A program made the translations under genes and the position numbers. 64,000 nt of DNA from Paenibacillus marchantiae (lineage in GTDB: Bacteria; Bacillota; Bacilli; Paenibacillales; Paenibacillaceae): contig NZ_CP118270.1 of assembly GCF_028771845.1 (NCBI RefSeq), forward strand, positions 5,332,001 to 5,396,000, written 5' to 3'. Numbering within the stretch: the stretch's first letter is position 1; each line of letters opens with the position of its first letter. Of the stretch, positions 43,909-53,209 are shown piece after piece. Under the pieces are notes generated by a model. It was not told the DNA's origin. It made no database searches and saw nothing but the letters and a program-made list of their open reading frames with translations.

Positions 43909-44603
43909 TGATCCCGGCCCTTCCATTTGTAACCGTGACCCCATACAGTCTGCAGGTATTCAGGTTCGGAAGGATTGTTCTCAATTTTCTGGCGCAAGCG
44001 GCGAATATTTACGTCTACGATTTTGGGATCACCCATATACTCTTTGCCCCATACGTGATCCAGCAGCACATCTCGACTAAGCGGTGTGTTTTCCTTTTCC
44101 AAGAAAAATTGAATCAAGGAAAATTCGGTTGGTGTTAACTCAATTAATTCATTTTGCTTCTTAAATTGCTTGGAGATTAGATCCAGCGAGAACGGCCCTG
44201 ATTGAAACGTTACCTTTGCAGCCGTCTCCCGGTGAACATTGACCCGGCGCAACAAAGATTGTATACGTGCAATCAGCTCGGTTGGACTAAACGGCTTACT
44301 TACGTGATCGTCCGCGCCAACGGAAAGCGCATATACCTTGTCCTGCTCCTGTACTTTGGCTGTGAGGAAAATAATTCCCAGACGTTCATTCGTTTCACGA
44401 ATACGACGACACACTTCAAATCCGTCAATTCCAGGAACCATAACATCCAGCAAAGCCAAGTCGATATCTGGTACGGATTGCAAAATGCGAAGCGCCTCGT
44501 GTCCATCTCCAGCTTCAAGCACTTCAAACCCATTTCTTTTCAAATTAATAACAATAAAACTGCGGATGGATTCTTCATCCTCTAGAATAAGTACTTTACT
44601 CAT
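43905..44603 (-). CDS. OmpR/PhoB-family response regulator
   Basis: 232 residues. Receiver D9/E10 pair and phosphoacceptor D53 (LALLDVMVPG), K near 104 (VSKPFSPTE), winged-helix DNA-binding domain about 130-230 (TPTEFSLIQFFLE, VDVNIRRLRQKI, WGHGYKW). Start follows AAAGGAAG and overlaps the end of the lipoprotein gene by 8 nt. It pairs with the kinase encoded next. Confidence 0.94.
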   Translation of the reverse strand: MSKVLILEDEESIRSFIVINLKRNGFEVLEAGDGHEALRILQSVPDIDLALLDVMVPGIDGFEVCRRIRETNERLGIIFLTAKVQEQDKVYALSVGADDHVSKPFSPTELIARIQSLLRRVNVHRETAAKVTFQSGPFSLDLISKQFKKQNELIELTPTEFSLIQFFLEKENTPLSRDVLLDHVWGKEYMGDPKIVDVNIRRLRQKIENNPSEPEYLQTVWGHGYKWKGRDQ

Positions 44604-45921
44604 TAAGTTCTTCCTTTCTATTCAGTTGCGGTATATTGTCAAGCAATCCATCATCGGCATCCAGTTGTGCACCGCGGGAAGCAATGACCCGATCATTCGT
44701 TCGGGTAATCTCTTTCCAACTTTTGCCTTTTTCCTGCTCCCACTGAGAAAGGGTGAAATATTTTATTTCACCTACGGTTTCATCCGTATCAATCATTTTA
44801 AAACGAATGTATTTTTCTTTTTCCGATTTAGTATCAATGGTAATCTTCCCATACCACTCTGCCTTCAGATTCAAGTGGAATAAGTCAGCATCATCCCGAT
44901 ATTGGAATGAGACAAATTTCTTATCATCCTTGCCATCCCATTGATAAAAGGTATAGAACCACATCCGGGAATCAAATACGTAATGTTCCCAGCCTTTAGG
45001 TGTTTCCTTCAAGCCAAACTCAATAATACCATCATTGTCGACATCACCGCTTAAAATTTTGTCATCTCTGTAGGTTTGATCAGGCGATTTAAAAGCATTC
45101 ACTAACTTGTTATCTTTTACGTATATGATCTGTGAGAATGTACTACGGTCATCCAACTCTGAATCCAGTACAATACCCACTTTATCTTTGGCAATCTGAC
45201 CACCGAGAGCATTATATATCTCTTTCACAGTATAGTCCGTCTGCATTCTGTCAACTTCCTTGAAACTTCCTTCGTCGTACTGATACAACGCAATAGATGC
45301 AAATCCGCTATTGTTCAGGGATACGATTGCGAAATCATTTTTCTTGTCCCCGTTTAGATCGAGGGTGTTCCCTTGAACATCATCTATAATATATTGATTA
45401 TACGGAACACCACCCAACACTTGTTCAAGTGCTCCAGCTTTATAAGAATAAGCAGTTAATGCTTTCTGTTCTTGTAAACTTACACCCAAGATAATATCCG
45501 GATTCCCATCATTGGTAATGTCCAAAACTTTGAATGATTGCAGTTCATTCCCCGGAACATCAAATGTCAACTTCTTAACCCATGAATCCCCCTGCTCTTC
45601 CAGCAACATTCCATGAATTCGCACGTTCTCATTCGGGGTTTCATAGAAAACGATGGCTTCCCGAGTACCATCTCCGTTTAGGTCTTCAACACGAATCATA
45701 CTGGTATTATTCATGTCTTTGGGGCGAATCAATTTGCTTTCGGGTGGCTGTTCCCGCTGAACCACATTTAATAATTTTTCCTTGTCTGTAGACATCATTG
45801 GTTTTCTCATCAAACCCTTAGGATCGCTTATGACAGTACATCCGCTAAGGACTGAACCGAGCAAGATACTTACTGCTCCCCCCGCTAACAGGCGCCCCCA
45901 CCGTGAATTAAGCAAATTCAT
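44596..45921 (-). CDS. Beta-propeller lipoprotein with FG-GAP/VCBS repeats
   Basis: About 441 residues. Start uncertain: ATG 45921 or TTG 45933, neither with a good ribosome site. Lipobox LLGSVLSGC near residue 28. Repeats with calcium-binding DxNxDGxxE/D cores: DLNGDGTREAIVFY, DITNDGNPDIILG, DLNGDKKNDFAIVSL, DVDNDGIIEFGL. FG-GAP beta-propellers on the outer face of the membrane often bind ligands or carbohydrates. It lies between an ABC ATPase gene (4-nt gap) and the two-component pair (8-nt overlap), so it may be the sensor input for the kinase. I do not recognise a closer family. Confidence 0.8.
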   Translation of the reverse strand: MNLLNSRWGRLLAGGAVSILLGSVLSGCTVISDPKGLMRKPMMSTDKEKLLNVVQREQPPESKLIRPKDMNNTSMIRVEDLNGDGTREAIVFYETPNENVRIHGMLLEEQGDSWVKKLTFDVPGNELQSFKVLDITNDGNPDIILGVSLQEQKALTAYSYKAGALEQVLGGVPYNQYIIDDVQGNTLDLNGDKKNDFAIVSLNNSGFASIALYQYDEGSFKEVDRMQTDYTVKEIYNALGGQIAKDKVGIVLDSELDDRSTFSQIIYVKDNKLVNAFKSPDQTYRDDKILSGDVDNDGIIEFGLKETPKGWEHYVFDSRMWFYTFYQWDGKDDKKFVSFQYRDDADLFHLNLKAEWYGKITIDTKSEKEKYIRFKMIDTDETVGEIKYFTLSQWEQEKGKSWKEITRTNDRVIASRGAQLDADDGLLDNIPQLNRKEELNE

Positions 45922-45937
45922 CACTCTTTTCAATAGT

Positions 45938-46663
45938 TTAAATCATATTTTTTTCTTGCTGTGTCAACCGACGTCCACGTATATCAAAAGCAATCTTGCC
46001 TTCCGCAAGACCCCAGATGCGGGTCGCATGTTTCTCTGCCATCTCAATCGGCAATACTGCAATTACGGTAGCCCGTTCCTCTTCGCACAATTTGCGCAGT
46101 GTTTCCAGCACCGTATCTGCGGTATGAGGATCAAGTCCGATGACAGGTTCATCCGCCAAAACAACTTTGGCGCCATGCGCCAGCGCTCGGGCAATCGCAA
46201 CACGCTGCTTCTCGCCACCGCTGAGTTTCTCTGCCGTCTGGTGTGCTTTATCCAGCAATCCGAGCCCTTCCAGATAATCCATCGCACCCATATAATCATC
46301 GGAACGAACCATACCTGTTACCATTCTCCATAGAGGAGTTTGACCAGAACGACCGATCAATACATTTTTCAAAGCTGTACGTCTCGGATACAATTGCGGA
46401 TTCTGTTCCAAGTATGCCCATTCCCGTTTAATTTTCCGTTTTCCAGACCAACCTTCTTTTATAATCTCGGCGCCGTCCACCGTAAATCGACCACTGTCCC
46501 ATTTTTCCATCATAGCAAGACATTTAAGCAGCATGCTTTTTCCGCTGCCACTTGAGCCCACTACACCAATCATTTCTCCCTGTTGCATATCGAATCGTAT
46601 ATCCCGCAGAACCGGAACCCGGTCCGCTCCAACGGATTTGCTTAAACCCTCAACTCTGATCAT
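45938..46663 (-). CDS. ABC transporter ATP-binding protein without adjacent permease
   Basis: 241 residues. Walker A GSSGSGKSM, Q-loop YLEQNPQLYP, signature LSGGEKQR, Walker B VVLADEPVIGLD. The usual histidine of the H-loop is replaced by a proline in VIAVLPIEMAEKH. It resembles phosphonate/amino-acid importer ATPases. No permease gene is next to it. It is the first gene of the operon that also encodes the propeller lipoprotein and two-component system. Confidence 0.85.
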   Translation of the reverse strand: MIRVEGLSKSVGADRVPVLRDIRFDMQQGEMIGVVGSSGSGKSMLLKCLAMMEKWDSGRFTVDGAEIIKEGWSGKRKIKREWAYLEQNPQLYPRRTALKNVLIGRSGQTPLWRMVTGMVRSDDYMGAMDYLEGLGLLDKAHQTAEKLSGGEKQRVAIARALAHGAKVVLADEPVIGLDPHTADTVLETLRKLCEEERATVIAVLPIEMAEKHATRIWGLAEGKIAFDIRGRRLTQQEKNMI

Positions 46664-46746
46664 CGCGATGTCTCCTCTTGTCCATGTTTTTCCCTACTAC
46701 TAGTGTACTCGGAAATGGACATCAATTTCCATGCGAACACCAGCTT

Positions 46747-47979
46747 CTATTTTACCACAGATTCAAGCATAGGTTTACGACGAAATAATACACCTGCTGC
46801 ACCAAAAAGAAGATACATGAATCCAAGCAAAATAAACATGCTTCCTGGTGAAATCCAGTTAATCACTTGCCCTCCCAGATTCGGTCCAATGATGCTTCCA
46901 ATTGTAAAATGAAATGAGGCCACTACGTTCGCTGCAGGCAGCAGCACTTTTGGCAAAATATCTGCGGCATAGGCCAGGCCAAGCGAGAAAAATGAACCTA
47001 CCAGACCTCCTGCTATGGTCAACAGCACAAGTGTCCACCAGAAATGTGTGCCGGCCACAGGAACCAGCATGAAGATGATACCTCCTGTAATACCAGCAAA
47101 CATTAACGTTTGCTTCCGACCATAACGATCACTCAACATACCTAGAGGTAATTGCAGAAACAGACCACCTATTCCGACAAAAGGTAGCAAGGACGATATC
47201 TGATTGGCATCCAGACCAATACGCAGTCCGTATACGGGAAAATTGCTGTTCATCCCGGCTTCCATGTAGCCGTACAATAACGCAGGCAACAGCGCATACC
47301 ATGCCCAGGCCAAGCTGCGTCGGAAACGGCGTTCAGGCAGTTGTCCATGTTCGGACTTTTCCGGCTTCGTATCGGGAAGCTTCATTAATACAAGCATAAG
47401 TACCGCAGCCATACATACGAATAATACCCAGAATGGAACGGCATCCCCAAACCCGAGCAGCTTGATTCCCAATGGGCCAATACTGAATCCTAAACCATAA
47501 GACATACCATATAAAGAGATGTAACGTCCGCGTTTTTCGGGTGCGGTCACCAGTAGTACCCATAACTGGGCAGAATAATGGAGTGCACTATCTCCGATTC
47601 CGACGACGAGACGCAAAATAAACCAAATTTTGATATCCGGAAAATAAGGAAATAGAATCAGGGGAATCATGACAAATAACAGTCCGCCGATAATCAGCTT
47701 TTTGAAACCAATAGCTCCCAGCAGTCGTTCCGCCACCAAGGTCATGGCAAAAGATCCAACGTACAATGCGGCTGCATTCAATCCGTTCAAACCCGGCGAG
47801 ACTCCTTTTTGCTCCAAGAAAATGGAGAGCACCGGCAATAAAAGTCCCTGGCTGATCCCCGCCACAACAATAACGGTAATCAGAATGAGATAGTTTGATG
47901 TAGAATGTGATAATTTGGGGGTGGTTATAGATGACACAAAAATCATTCCTCCTGCAAGCATACAAAGAAAAATCGCCAT
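46747..47979 (-). CDS. Major facilitator superfamily transporter
   Basis: About 410 residues from ATG 47979 behind GAAAGGTC. Twelve predicted membrane segments. The motif LGMLSDRYGRKQTLM, in the second half, is the MFS signature. It resembles drug or sugar efflux MFS proteins. A weak MFS-like GERLLGA appears in the first half. Single gene, opposite to the ArsR-type gene. Substrate unknown. Confidence 0.88.
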   Translation of the reverse strand: MAIFLCMLAGGMIFVSSITTPKLSHSTSNYLILITVIVVAGISQGLLLPVLSIFLEQKGVSPGLNGLNAAALYVGSFAMTLVAERLLGAIGFKKLIIGGLLFVMIPLILFPYFPDIKIWFILRLVVGIGDSALHYSAQLWVLLVTAPEKRGRYISLYGMSYGLGFSIGPLGIKLLGFGDAVPFWVLFVCMAAVLMLVLMKLPDTKPEKSEHGQLPERRFRRSLAWAWYALLPALLYGYMEAGMNSNFPVYGLRIGLDANQISSLLPFVGIGGLFLQLPLGMLSDRYGRKQTLMFAGITGGIIFMLVPVAGTHFWWTLVLLTIAGGLVGSFFSLGLAYAADILPKVLLPAANVVASFHFTIGSIIGPNLGGQVINWISPGSMFILLGFMYLLFGAAGVLFRRKPMLESVVK

Positions 47980-48147
47980 CACTGACGACCTTTCGCATGT
48001 TATAACTATTCTATTGATCATGTATGGTTACGCCAGGCGTTTTGCCCTGGACTTGAACATTATAGTGGACAACGCCCTGCAAAACAAGCCATAATAGTAC
48101 TTAAGTCGCTGCGTACATTTAGATGTGACGGGAGGATTCTGCATCAT

Positions 48148-49068
48148 ATGGCTTATCATGTTAAAATCGATGTTTCACCGATATATGAAATGCTCAACAG
48201 CTTTTTGGTATATGTAACGAAGAAGTGGATTCAACATCTGGATGTTGGCCCTGAATGGATCATTGAGGTGGAAGGCAAACTAAGTTCCAATGTTCGAGCA
48301 GCGCTCGCACCTGCTGCCACCTGGCCTTTTGATGACTTTGATGTATTATTTGCATGGGCGGCCTATCGGAACACTTCTAATGAGAATATTGATTTTCTGG
48401 ATATGCTTGCTGGACTAACAGCCGAAGAGCTGTTCGCACGCGTATCTGTTCTGCTACCCCATCTTACAATAGAAGAATCTACACGTATTCGGGATAGCTA
48501 TGTGCCACTTTTGCGACTCTGGGATCAGCATTACTGCCAGAATATGAGTGAGGATTATCGTACCTGGCTGGAGGAAGACGCTGAAGAGAAACGCGTACTG
48601 CTTGAAAAAATGGGGCCTGAACTCCTTATTGAATACGCTACTGCGGGTGTTCTGGTTGAACCGATGCCTGGACTGGATGAAGTTATCCTGTTTCCAACCG
48701 TCCACAACCGCCCCATTAATATGTACTGCTTCTATGAGGGTATGATGATCATGCAGTATCCTGTAGACGCACCCGAAGAGGATGAAGACCAACCACCAAC
48801 CTGTCTGCTTCGTTTCACACATGCCCTGGCTGATCCGGAAAGACTCCGTCTTCTACGCTACGTGTCAGGTGAACCGAAGTCACTCGCTGAGATGTGTGAG
48901 GAGCTGGGTAAAGACGAGGATATGGTTAAAGATCAGGTTATGGCACTGCGCATCGCCGGACTGCTGCGAACCCATCTGCTCGGCAGTAATCGCAAAGAGA
49001 AATACAGTATTCGACCAGATGGCGTATCTGAATTGAATATGTTCCTGGAATCTTATATTCGCATATAA
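48148..49068 (+). CDS. ArsR-type winged-helix protein with a long N-terminal domain
   Basis: 306 residues. The C-terminal third (about 215-300) is the winged-helix HTH (FTHALADPERLRLLRYVSGEPKSLAEMCEELG; DQVMALRIAGLLRTHLLGSN). The first 200 residues are an uncharacterised alpha-rich region with no cysteine metal site. It is followed by a HAD hydrolase gene after 43 nt, so the two are an operon. It is divergent from the MFS gene, which may be a target. Function beyond DNA binding not known. Confidence 0.75.
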   Translation: MAYHVKIDVSPIYEMLNSFLVYVTKKWIQHLDVGPEWIIEVEGKLSSNVRAALAPAATWPFDDFDVLFAWAAYRNTSNENIDFLDMLAGLTAEELFARVSVLLPHLTIEESTRIRDSYVPLLRLWDQHYCQNMSEDYRTWLEEDAEEKRVLLEKMGPELLIEYATAGVLVEPMPGLDEVILFPTVHNRPINMYCFYEGMMIMQYPVDAPEEDEDQPPTCLLRFTHALADPERLRLLRYVSGEPKSLAEMCEELGKDEDMVKDQVMALRIAGLLRTHLLGSNRKEKYSIRPDGVSELNMFLESYIRI

Positions 49069-49110
49069 AATATGAACAACTGTGCTGCTGCTGCAAGGAG
49101 TGAATTGGAT

Positions 49111-49875
49111 ATGAAAATAATAAAACAACATATTTTGTTTGATCTAGATGATACACTCGTGTATTGTAATAAATATTTCAACCTGGTGCTTGGTGAATTC
49201 TTCGAGAACATGCAGGAGTGGTTTGATGGACATGCCCTAACGGTTCAACAAATTAGGGAGAAACAGCTAGAGATTGATGTAACCGGGGTCAATAAATTGG
49301 GATTTGCAAGTCACCATTTCCCGCAATCCCTTATTGATACCTACCGTTACTTCTCCCAGAAGTTCTCAAAGCCAACCTCTCATCAAGAAGAGTCTTACCT
49401 CACCAAATTGGGAATGAGTGTATATGACCAAGAGGTTGAACCTTATCCTCATATGGTCGAAACGCTGGAGAATCTTAAATCAGCTGGACATGCCCTCTAC
49501 CTGTATACAGGTGGAGAAACCGTAATTCAGCAGCGGAAGATTGACCAGATGAAGCTCTCGGCTTATTTCGATGACCGGATCTACATTCGGCAACATAAGA
49601 ACATTGAAGCGCTCGAAGGCATTCTTTCAACTGGACCGTTTGAACGTCGTGCAACTTGGATGATTGGAAACTCACTGCGCACAGACATCATGCCAGCAGT
49701 GACGGCCGGCATCCATAGCATATATATCAAACAGCCGAACGAATGGCAATACAACATGGTGGAGCTTCAACCTAATCCAGAGACATCGATGTATACCATC
49801 ACCGCCCTGGAAGAGGTACCGAAGGTCATCCATGAAAATATACAACAGCAGCAACAAAAAAGGACCCTTGGATAA
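49111..49875 (+). CDS. HAD family hydrolase
   Basis: 254 residues from ATG 49111 behind AAGGAG. HAD motif I is FDLDDTLVY, motif II is LYTGG, motif III is the lysine of ERRATWMIGNS region, and motif IV is NSLRTDIMPA. A helical cap lies in residues 20-110. A phosphatase or phosphotransferase acting on small phosphorylated molecules. The end of the gene overlaps a terminator hairpin. Confidence 0.88.
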   Translation: MKIIKQHILFDLDDTLVYCNKYFNLVLGEFFENMQEWFDGHALTVQQIREKQLEIDVTGVNKLGFASHHFPQSLIDTYRYFSQKFSKPTSHQEESYLTKLGMSVYDQEVEPYPHMVETLENLKSAGHALYLYTGGETVIQQRKIDQMKLSAYFDDRIYIRQHKNIEALEGILSTGPFERRATWMIGNSLRTDIMPAVTAGIHSIYIKQPNEWQYNMVELQPNPETSMYTITALEEVPKVIHENIQQQQQKRTLG

Positions 49876-49885
49876 GGGTCCTTTT
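49858..49885. terminator. Bidirectional terminator between HAD and topB genes
   Basis: Perfect 12-bp stem AAAAGGACCCTT with a 4-nt loop, T-rich on both sides. It includes the HAD stop codon. Confidence 0.88.
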
Positions 49886-49962
49886 CTTATTTAATTCTAA
49901 TAGGATTTGGCGCTGGTATATCAGCCTTCACGTTCTTCTTTCTGCTTTTACATCCAATAAAC

Positions 49963-52311
49963 TTATGCATCCTGCTTTTCCGCAGATAGTTTGCCGGTTA
50001 CCTTATCTTGCAAAATAATACGTGCCTTCACCGTACTTCCGTCTTTTCGTTTAAAAGCCAGTACCTGAGTACTGCCCTTTTCAATCAACGCTTTTAACAT
50101 CGTACTGGTTATTTTCTTGCCGACGTACTCTTTCCATATGACAAAGCCGCAACCTTCCTTGAACCTTGTACAGCCATAACCTTTCTTGCCTTCAATAATC
50201 TGACCGGTGCAACCCGGTGAAGGACAGGATGCCAGCGTTTCACGAACGCCCGGTTGACTGGAAGTCGAAGTTCGCGTTTGTGCCGTTGAGTTCGCAACAC
50301 TGCCATTTCTGGATGACGCTCCCGACGTTTGACGTGAAAGCTTCGAACCTGCAATGGTACTTGAGCCAGTACCTGATGTCTTGGTAGAAGTAGTTCTAGT
50401 GCTGGTTCTCTGGGTTTTGGCTCCTTTGCCTTTACCCCGTCCCCCACGTGTGTCTTCCCCAAAAGCATCCGCTGGTGCGGGTGCCTGCACACGTACTTTA
50501 TCAATAATGGACATCGTAAATTTTTTGACGTTCTCCATAAACTTATCCTGGCCCGCTTCACCTTTGGAAATTTGGTACAATCTTCTTTCCCATTGGCCCG
50601 TCATTTCAGGCGAGGTTAACAGATCTACGCCTGCCTTACGGATCAATTCGATGGCTGTACGACCCTTCAACGTCAATTGCATCTTTTTACCCTGCATCGT
50701 AATGTAACCCACGTTTTTGAGTCGTTCGATCGTTGCCGCACGAGTCGCAGGTGTACCTAGTCCACTGTCCTTCATAGCATCACGGAGCTCTTCATTCTCG
50801 ATCTGTTTCCCTGCACTCTCCATTGCTTTTAGCAACGTTCCCTCAGTATAACTCTTGGGAGGCTGTGTCGCCTTCTCCTTGAATTCACTCTTGGTACATT
50901 GAACAGGCAATTCAGGTTGAACGGCAAAGGCCTTGTCCGTCCATTCCTCTGCTTCCTCTTCTTCGTTGCTGTTTTTCTTTGTCTTTTTCTTGCCTGTCTG
51001 CTCCTGATCCGAAGTTCCCAGTACCACCTTCCACCCCAGTGACAGCAGTTCTTTCACAGATGTCTTGAACTGGTGCTTCTCAACATCAGTGAGCACGGTA
51101 TGCTGCTTATACTCTGCTGGCGGATAGAAATGAGATAAGAAACGTCTTACGATCAGATCATAGATATTCTGTTCATCCTTGGATAACGTACCCGGTCGTT
51201 TTAATGTAGGCAGAATTGCATGGTGATCCTCAACTCTGGATGGGTTACATACACCCTTGTTACCTTTATGAACAAGTTCAGGTTTCGCTCCTTGCGCCAG
51301 TTCACTATAAGGTCCATTTTTAAGCAGATTCAGCGTTTTGTGCATACCTTCAATATTCTGTTCCGTAACATAGTTTGAATTGGTCCGTGGATAAGAGATC
51401 ACTTTATGTTTCTCGTAAAGCGCCTGTGCAATATCCAACGTTTTCTTCGCTCCATATCCATACTTGGCATTTGCTTCACGCTGCAAAAGGGTCAGGTCAT
51501 ACAACCGGTATGGATACTCCTTGGTCTGTTTTGCTTCGTACTTGGTAATTTGTCCCGTCTTCCCCTTCACACTGGTCGCAATCGATTCAGCAACGGCGGG
51601 GTCGGTCAGCTTGTCTCCTTGACGTAATCCCCTGTACTCCACTCCTTCCTGACGAAACCAAGCGGCTACTTCATAAAAGGTCTGGGACTGGAACGCTTCA
51701 ATCTCGATTTCCCGATCATAGATCAAGGCCAGTACCGGAGTCTGCACCCGGCCTACAGAGAGCAAGGCATTATGTCGAGTAGTGAAAGCCCGGGATGCAT
51801 TCATGCCAATCAGCCAATCCGCTTCACTACGAGCCCTGGCAGCATGGGTCAAATTCTCAAATTCCGAGGCATCTTTCAAACCGTCAAAACCACGTTTAAT
51901 ACTCTCAGCGGTCAGGTCCGATATCCACAGACGTTTGACAGGCTGACGCAGCTTCAACTGTTGTTGAATTAAGGCAAAAATATACTGTCCCTCTCGCCCT
52001 GCATCACAAGCATTAACGATGGCCGATGCCCTTTTTGCAAGTTCTCCGATCATTTTCAGTTGATCTTTCGTTCTGGGGTTGGGTACAATCTTGAACTGAT
52101 CCGGAATGATCGGCAGGTCGCCGATATTCCAGCGCTTGTACTTTGAATCATAGGCATCCGGTTCAGCAAGTCCCAATAGATGACCAATCGCCCAGGTGAT
52201 AATGTAATGCTCACCTTCCAAATAATTGCGATTGTTCTTGGCTCTTGGTTCTATGACGGCGGCAATGGTTCGGCCCATGTCGGGCTTTTCCGCAATAACC
52301 AGTGTCTTCAT
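49963..52311 (-). CDS. topB: DNA topoisomerase III
   Basis: 782 residues, somewhat longer than B. subtilis TopB (727). Toprim domain at the N terminus (VIAEKP, ACDAGREGQ), catalytic Y307 in VISYPRTNSNYV. Beyond residue 640 a serine/threonine/glycine-rich linker (about 60 residues) leads to a C-terminal zinc-finger-like C-x3-C...C-x6-C segment (SCPSPGCTGQII, YGCTRFKEGCGF). It cuts one strand of DNA and decatenates chromosomes. Single gene. Confidence 0.95.
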   Translation of the reverse strand: MKTLVIAEKPDMGRTIAAVIEPRAKNNRNYLEGEHYIITWAIGHLLGLAEPDAYDSKYKRWNIGDLPIIPDQFKIVPNPRTKDQLKMIGELAKRASAIVNACDAGREGQYIFALIQQQLKLRQPVKRLWISDLTAESIKRGFDGLKDASEFENLTHAARARSEADWLIGMNASRAFTTRHNALLSVGRVQTPVLALIYDREIEIEAFQSQTFYEVAAWFRQEGVEYRGLRQGDKLTDPAVAESIATSVKGKTGQITKYEAKQTKEYPYRLYDLTLLQREANAKYGYGAKKTLDIAQALYEKHKVISYPRTNSNYVTEQNIEGMHKTLNLLKNGPYSELAQGAKPELVHKGNKGVCNPSRVEDHHAILPTLKRPGTLSKDEQNIYDLIVRRFLSHFYPPAEYKQHTVLTDVEKHQFKTSVKELLSLGWKVVLGTSDQEQTGKKKTKKNSNEEEEAEEWTDKAFAVQPELPVQCTKSEFKEKATQPPKSYTEGTLLKAMESAGKQIENEELRDAMKDSGLGTPATRAATIERLKNVGYITMQGKKMQLTLKGRTAIELIRKAGVDLLTSPEMTGQWERRLYQISKGEAGQDKFMENVKKFTMSIIDKVRVQAPAPADAFGEDTRGGRGKGKGAKTQRTSTRTTSTKTSGTGSSTIAGSKLSRQTSGASSRNGSVANSTAQTRTSTSSQPGVRETLASCPSPGCTGQIIEGKKGYGCTRFKEGCGFVIWKEYVGKKITSTMLKALIEKGSTQVLAFKRKDGSTVKARIILQDKVTGKLSAEKQDA

Positions 52312-52350
52312 CCGTCCATCTCTCCTCCTTCACCGTCCAGATGACGGCAA

Positions 52351-52380
52351 AAAGGGGCCTTCCGCCCACGGAAGCCCCTT
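52351..52380 (-). terminator. Terminator after fur
   Basis: AAGGGGC/GCCCCTT outer and TTCCG/CGGAA inner stem with one mismatch, followed by TTTTTGCC on the minus strand. Confidence 0.78.
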
Positions 52381-52436
52381 GCTTCTGAAACTTATTATAT
52401 CAGATTTTGGTTGCGGGAGCATCCTCCCCATTGGAT

Positions 52437-52928
52437 TTACCCTGCTGCCTGTTCATTCAAAGCCTGCTTCGCTCTGCACTCTTTGCATACGCCCTGAAAA
52501 TCAAGTCGATGGTCTGTAACGGCAAAGCCGTACTGACGCTCGATTTGTTGTTCCAAACGAAGCAAGCCATCCTCCATGATCTCTTCTACAGTGCCACACT
52601 CTGTGCAAATCAAATGATGATGGTGATGTGAACCATCCGTACTTCGCAGGTCGAAGCGCGCAGCACCGTCCCCAAAGTTAATCTTTTCTACGACCTGTAG
52701 GTCACTAAGCAGTTCAAGCGTACGATATACCGTAGCCAAGCCAATCTCGGGGAATTGTTCCTTGACCAGCAGAAATACTTCCTCTGCGCTAAAATGATCC
52801 TTCTCATGCTCAAGTAACACACGTACCGTAACTTCTCGTTGCTGTGTCAGCTTATACCCTTTTGCAACCAACTGTTTTTTAATGTCATCAATCTGTTCTG
52901 AAATGGATTTGTCCCGGTTACTTGCCAT
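52437..52928 (-). CDS. fur: Ferric uptake regulator Fur
   Basis: 163 residues. N-terminal winged helix (about 12-90; YKLTQQREVTVRVLLEHEKDHFSAEEV, IGLATVYRTLELL). The metal-binding histidines include SHHHHHLIC, and the structural zinc site has C-x2-C (CTEC) and C-x2-C (CKEC). Close similarity to B. subtilis Fur throughout (KINFGDG) makes Fur more likely than PerR or Zur. It represses iron genes such as those at 4.6 and 6.3 kb. A perfect PerR-type box lies upstream, as in B. subtilis. Confidence 0.93.
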   Translation of the reverse strand: MASNRDKSISEQIDDIKKQLVAKGYKLTQQREVTVRVLLEHEKDHFSAEEVFLLVKEQFPEIGLATVYRTLELLSDLQVVEKINFGDGAARFDLRSTDGSHHHHHLICTECGTVEEIMEDGLLRLEQQIERQYGFAVTDHRLDFQGVCKECRAKQALNEQAAG

Positions 52929-53001
52929 AAAGATTGCACCTCCGGATATTATAATTTCACAATTCGTGTAGTTTTTAATTAAGTGTCATTACGTTTCTTA
53001 T

Positions 53002-53016
53002 TTATAATCATTATAA
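53002..53016 (-). promoter_or_regulatory. PerR-type box upstream of fur
   Basis: TTATAATCATTATAA is an exact 7-1-7 match to the Bacillus PerR box (TTATAATNATTATAA), 74 nt before the fur start codon. It predicts peroxide control of fur. Confidence 0.8.
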
Positions 53017-53113
53017 TTTAATAATAAATCTTTATGAGATAAAAAGCAATGCTATACCTCACAGTTGTCTAAAATAATTGTAGCTGAACGTCTCATGTTA
53101 TCTTAAAAACAAC

Positions 53114-53138
53114 AAAAAACCCCCGCTAATTGCGAGAG
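53114..53138 (-). terminator. Terminator after gltD
   Basis: 7-bp stem with two G-T pairs (CTCTCGC/GCGGGGG) and a T run, 72 nt after the gltD stop on the minus strand. Confidence 0.7.
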
Positions 53139-53209
53139 TTTTATTGAATCAGTTATATATTTTATTAAAAAATTGCAAATCCATATATTCATTGGCTCAT
53201 ATCAACTCA

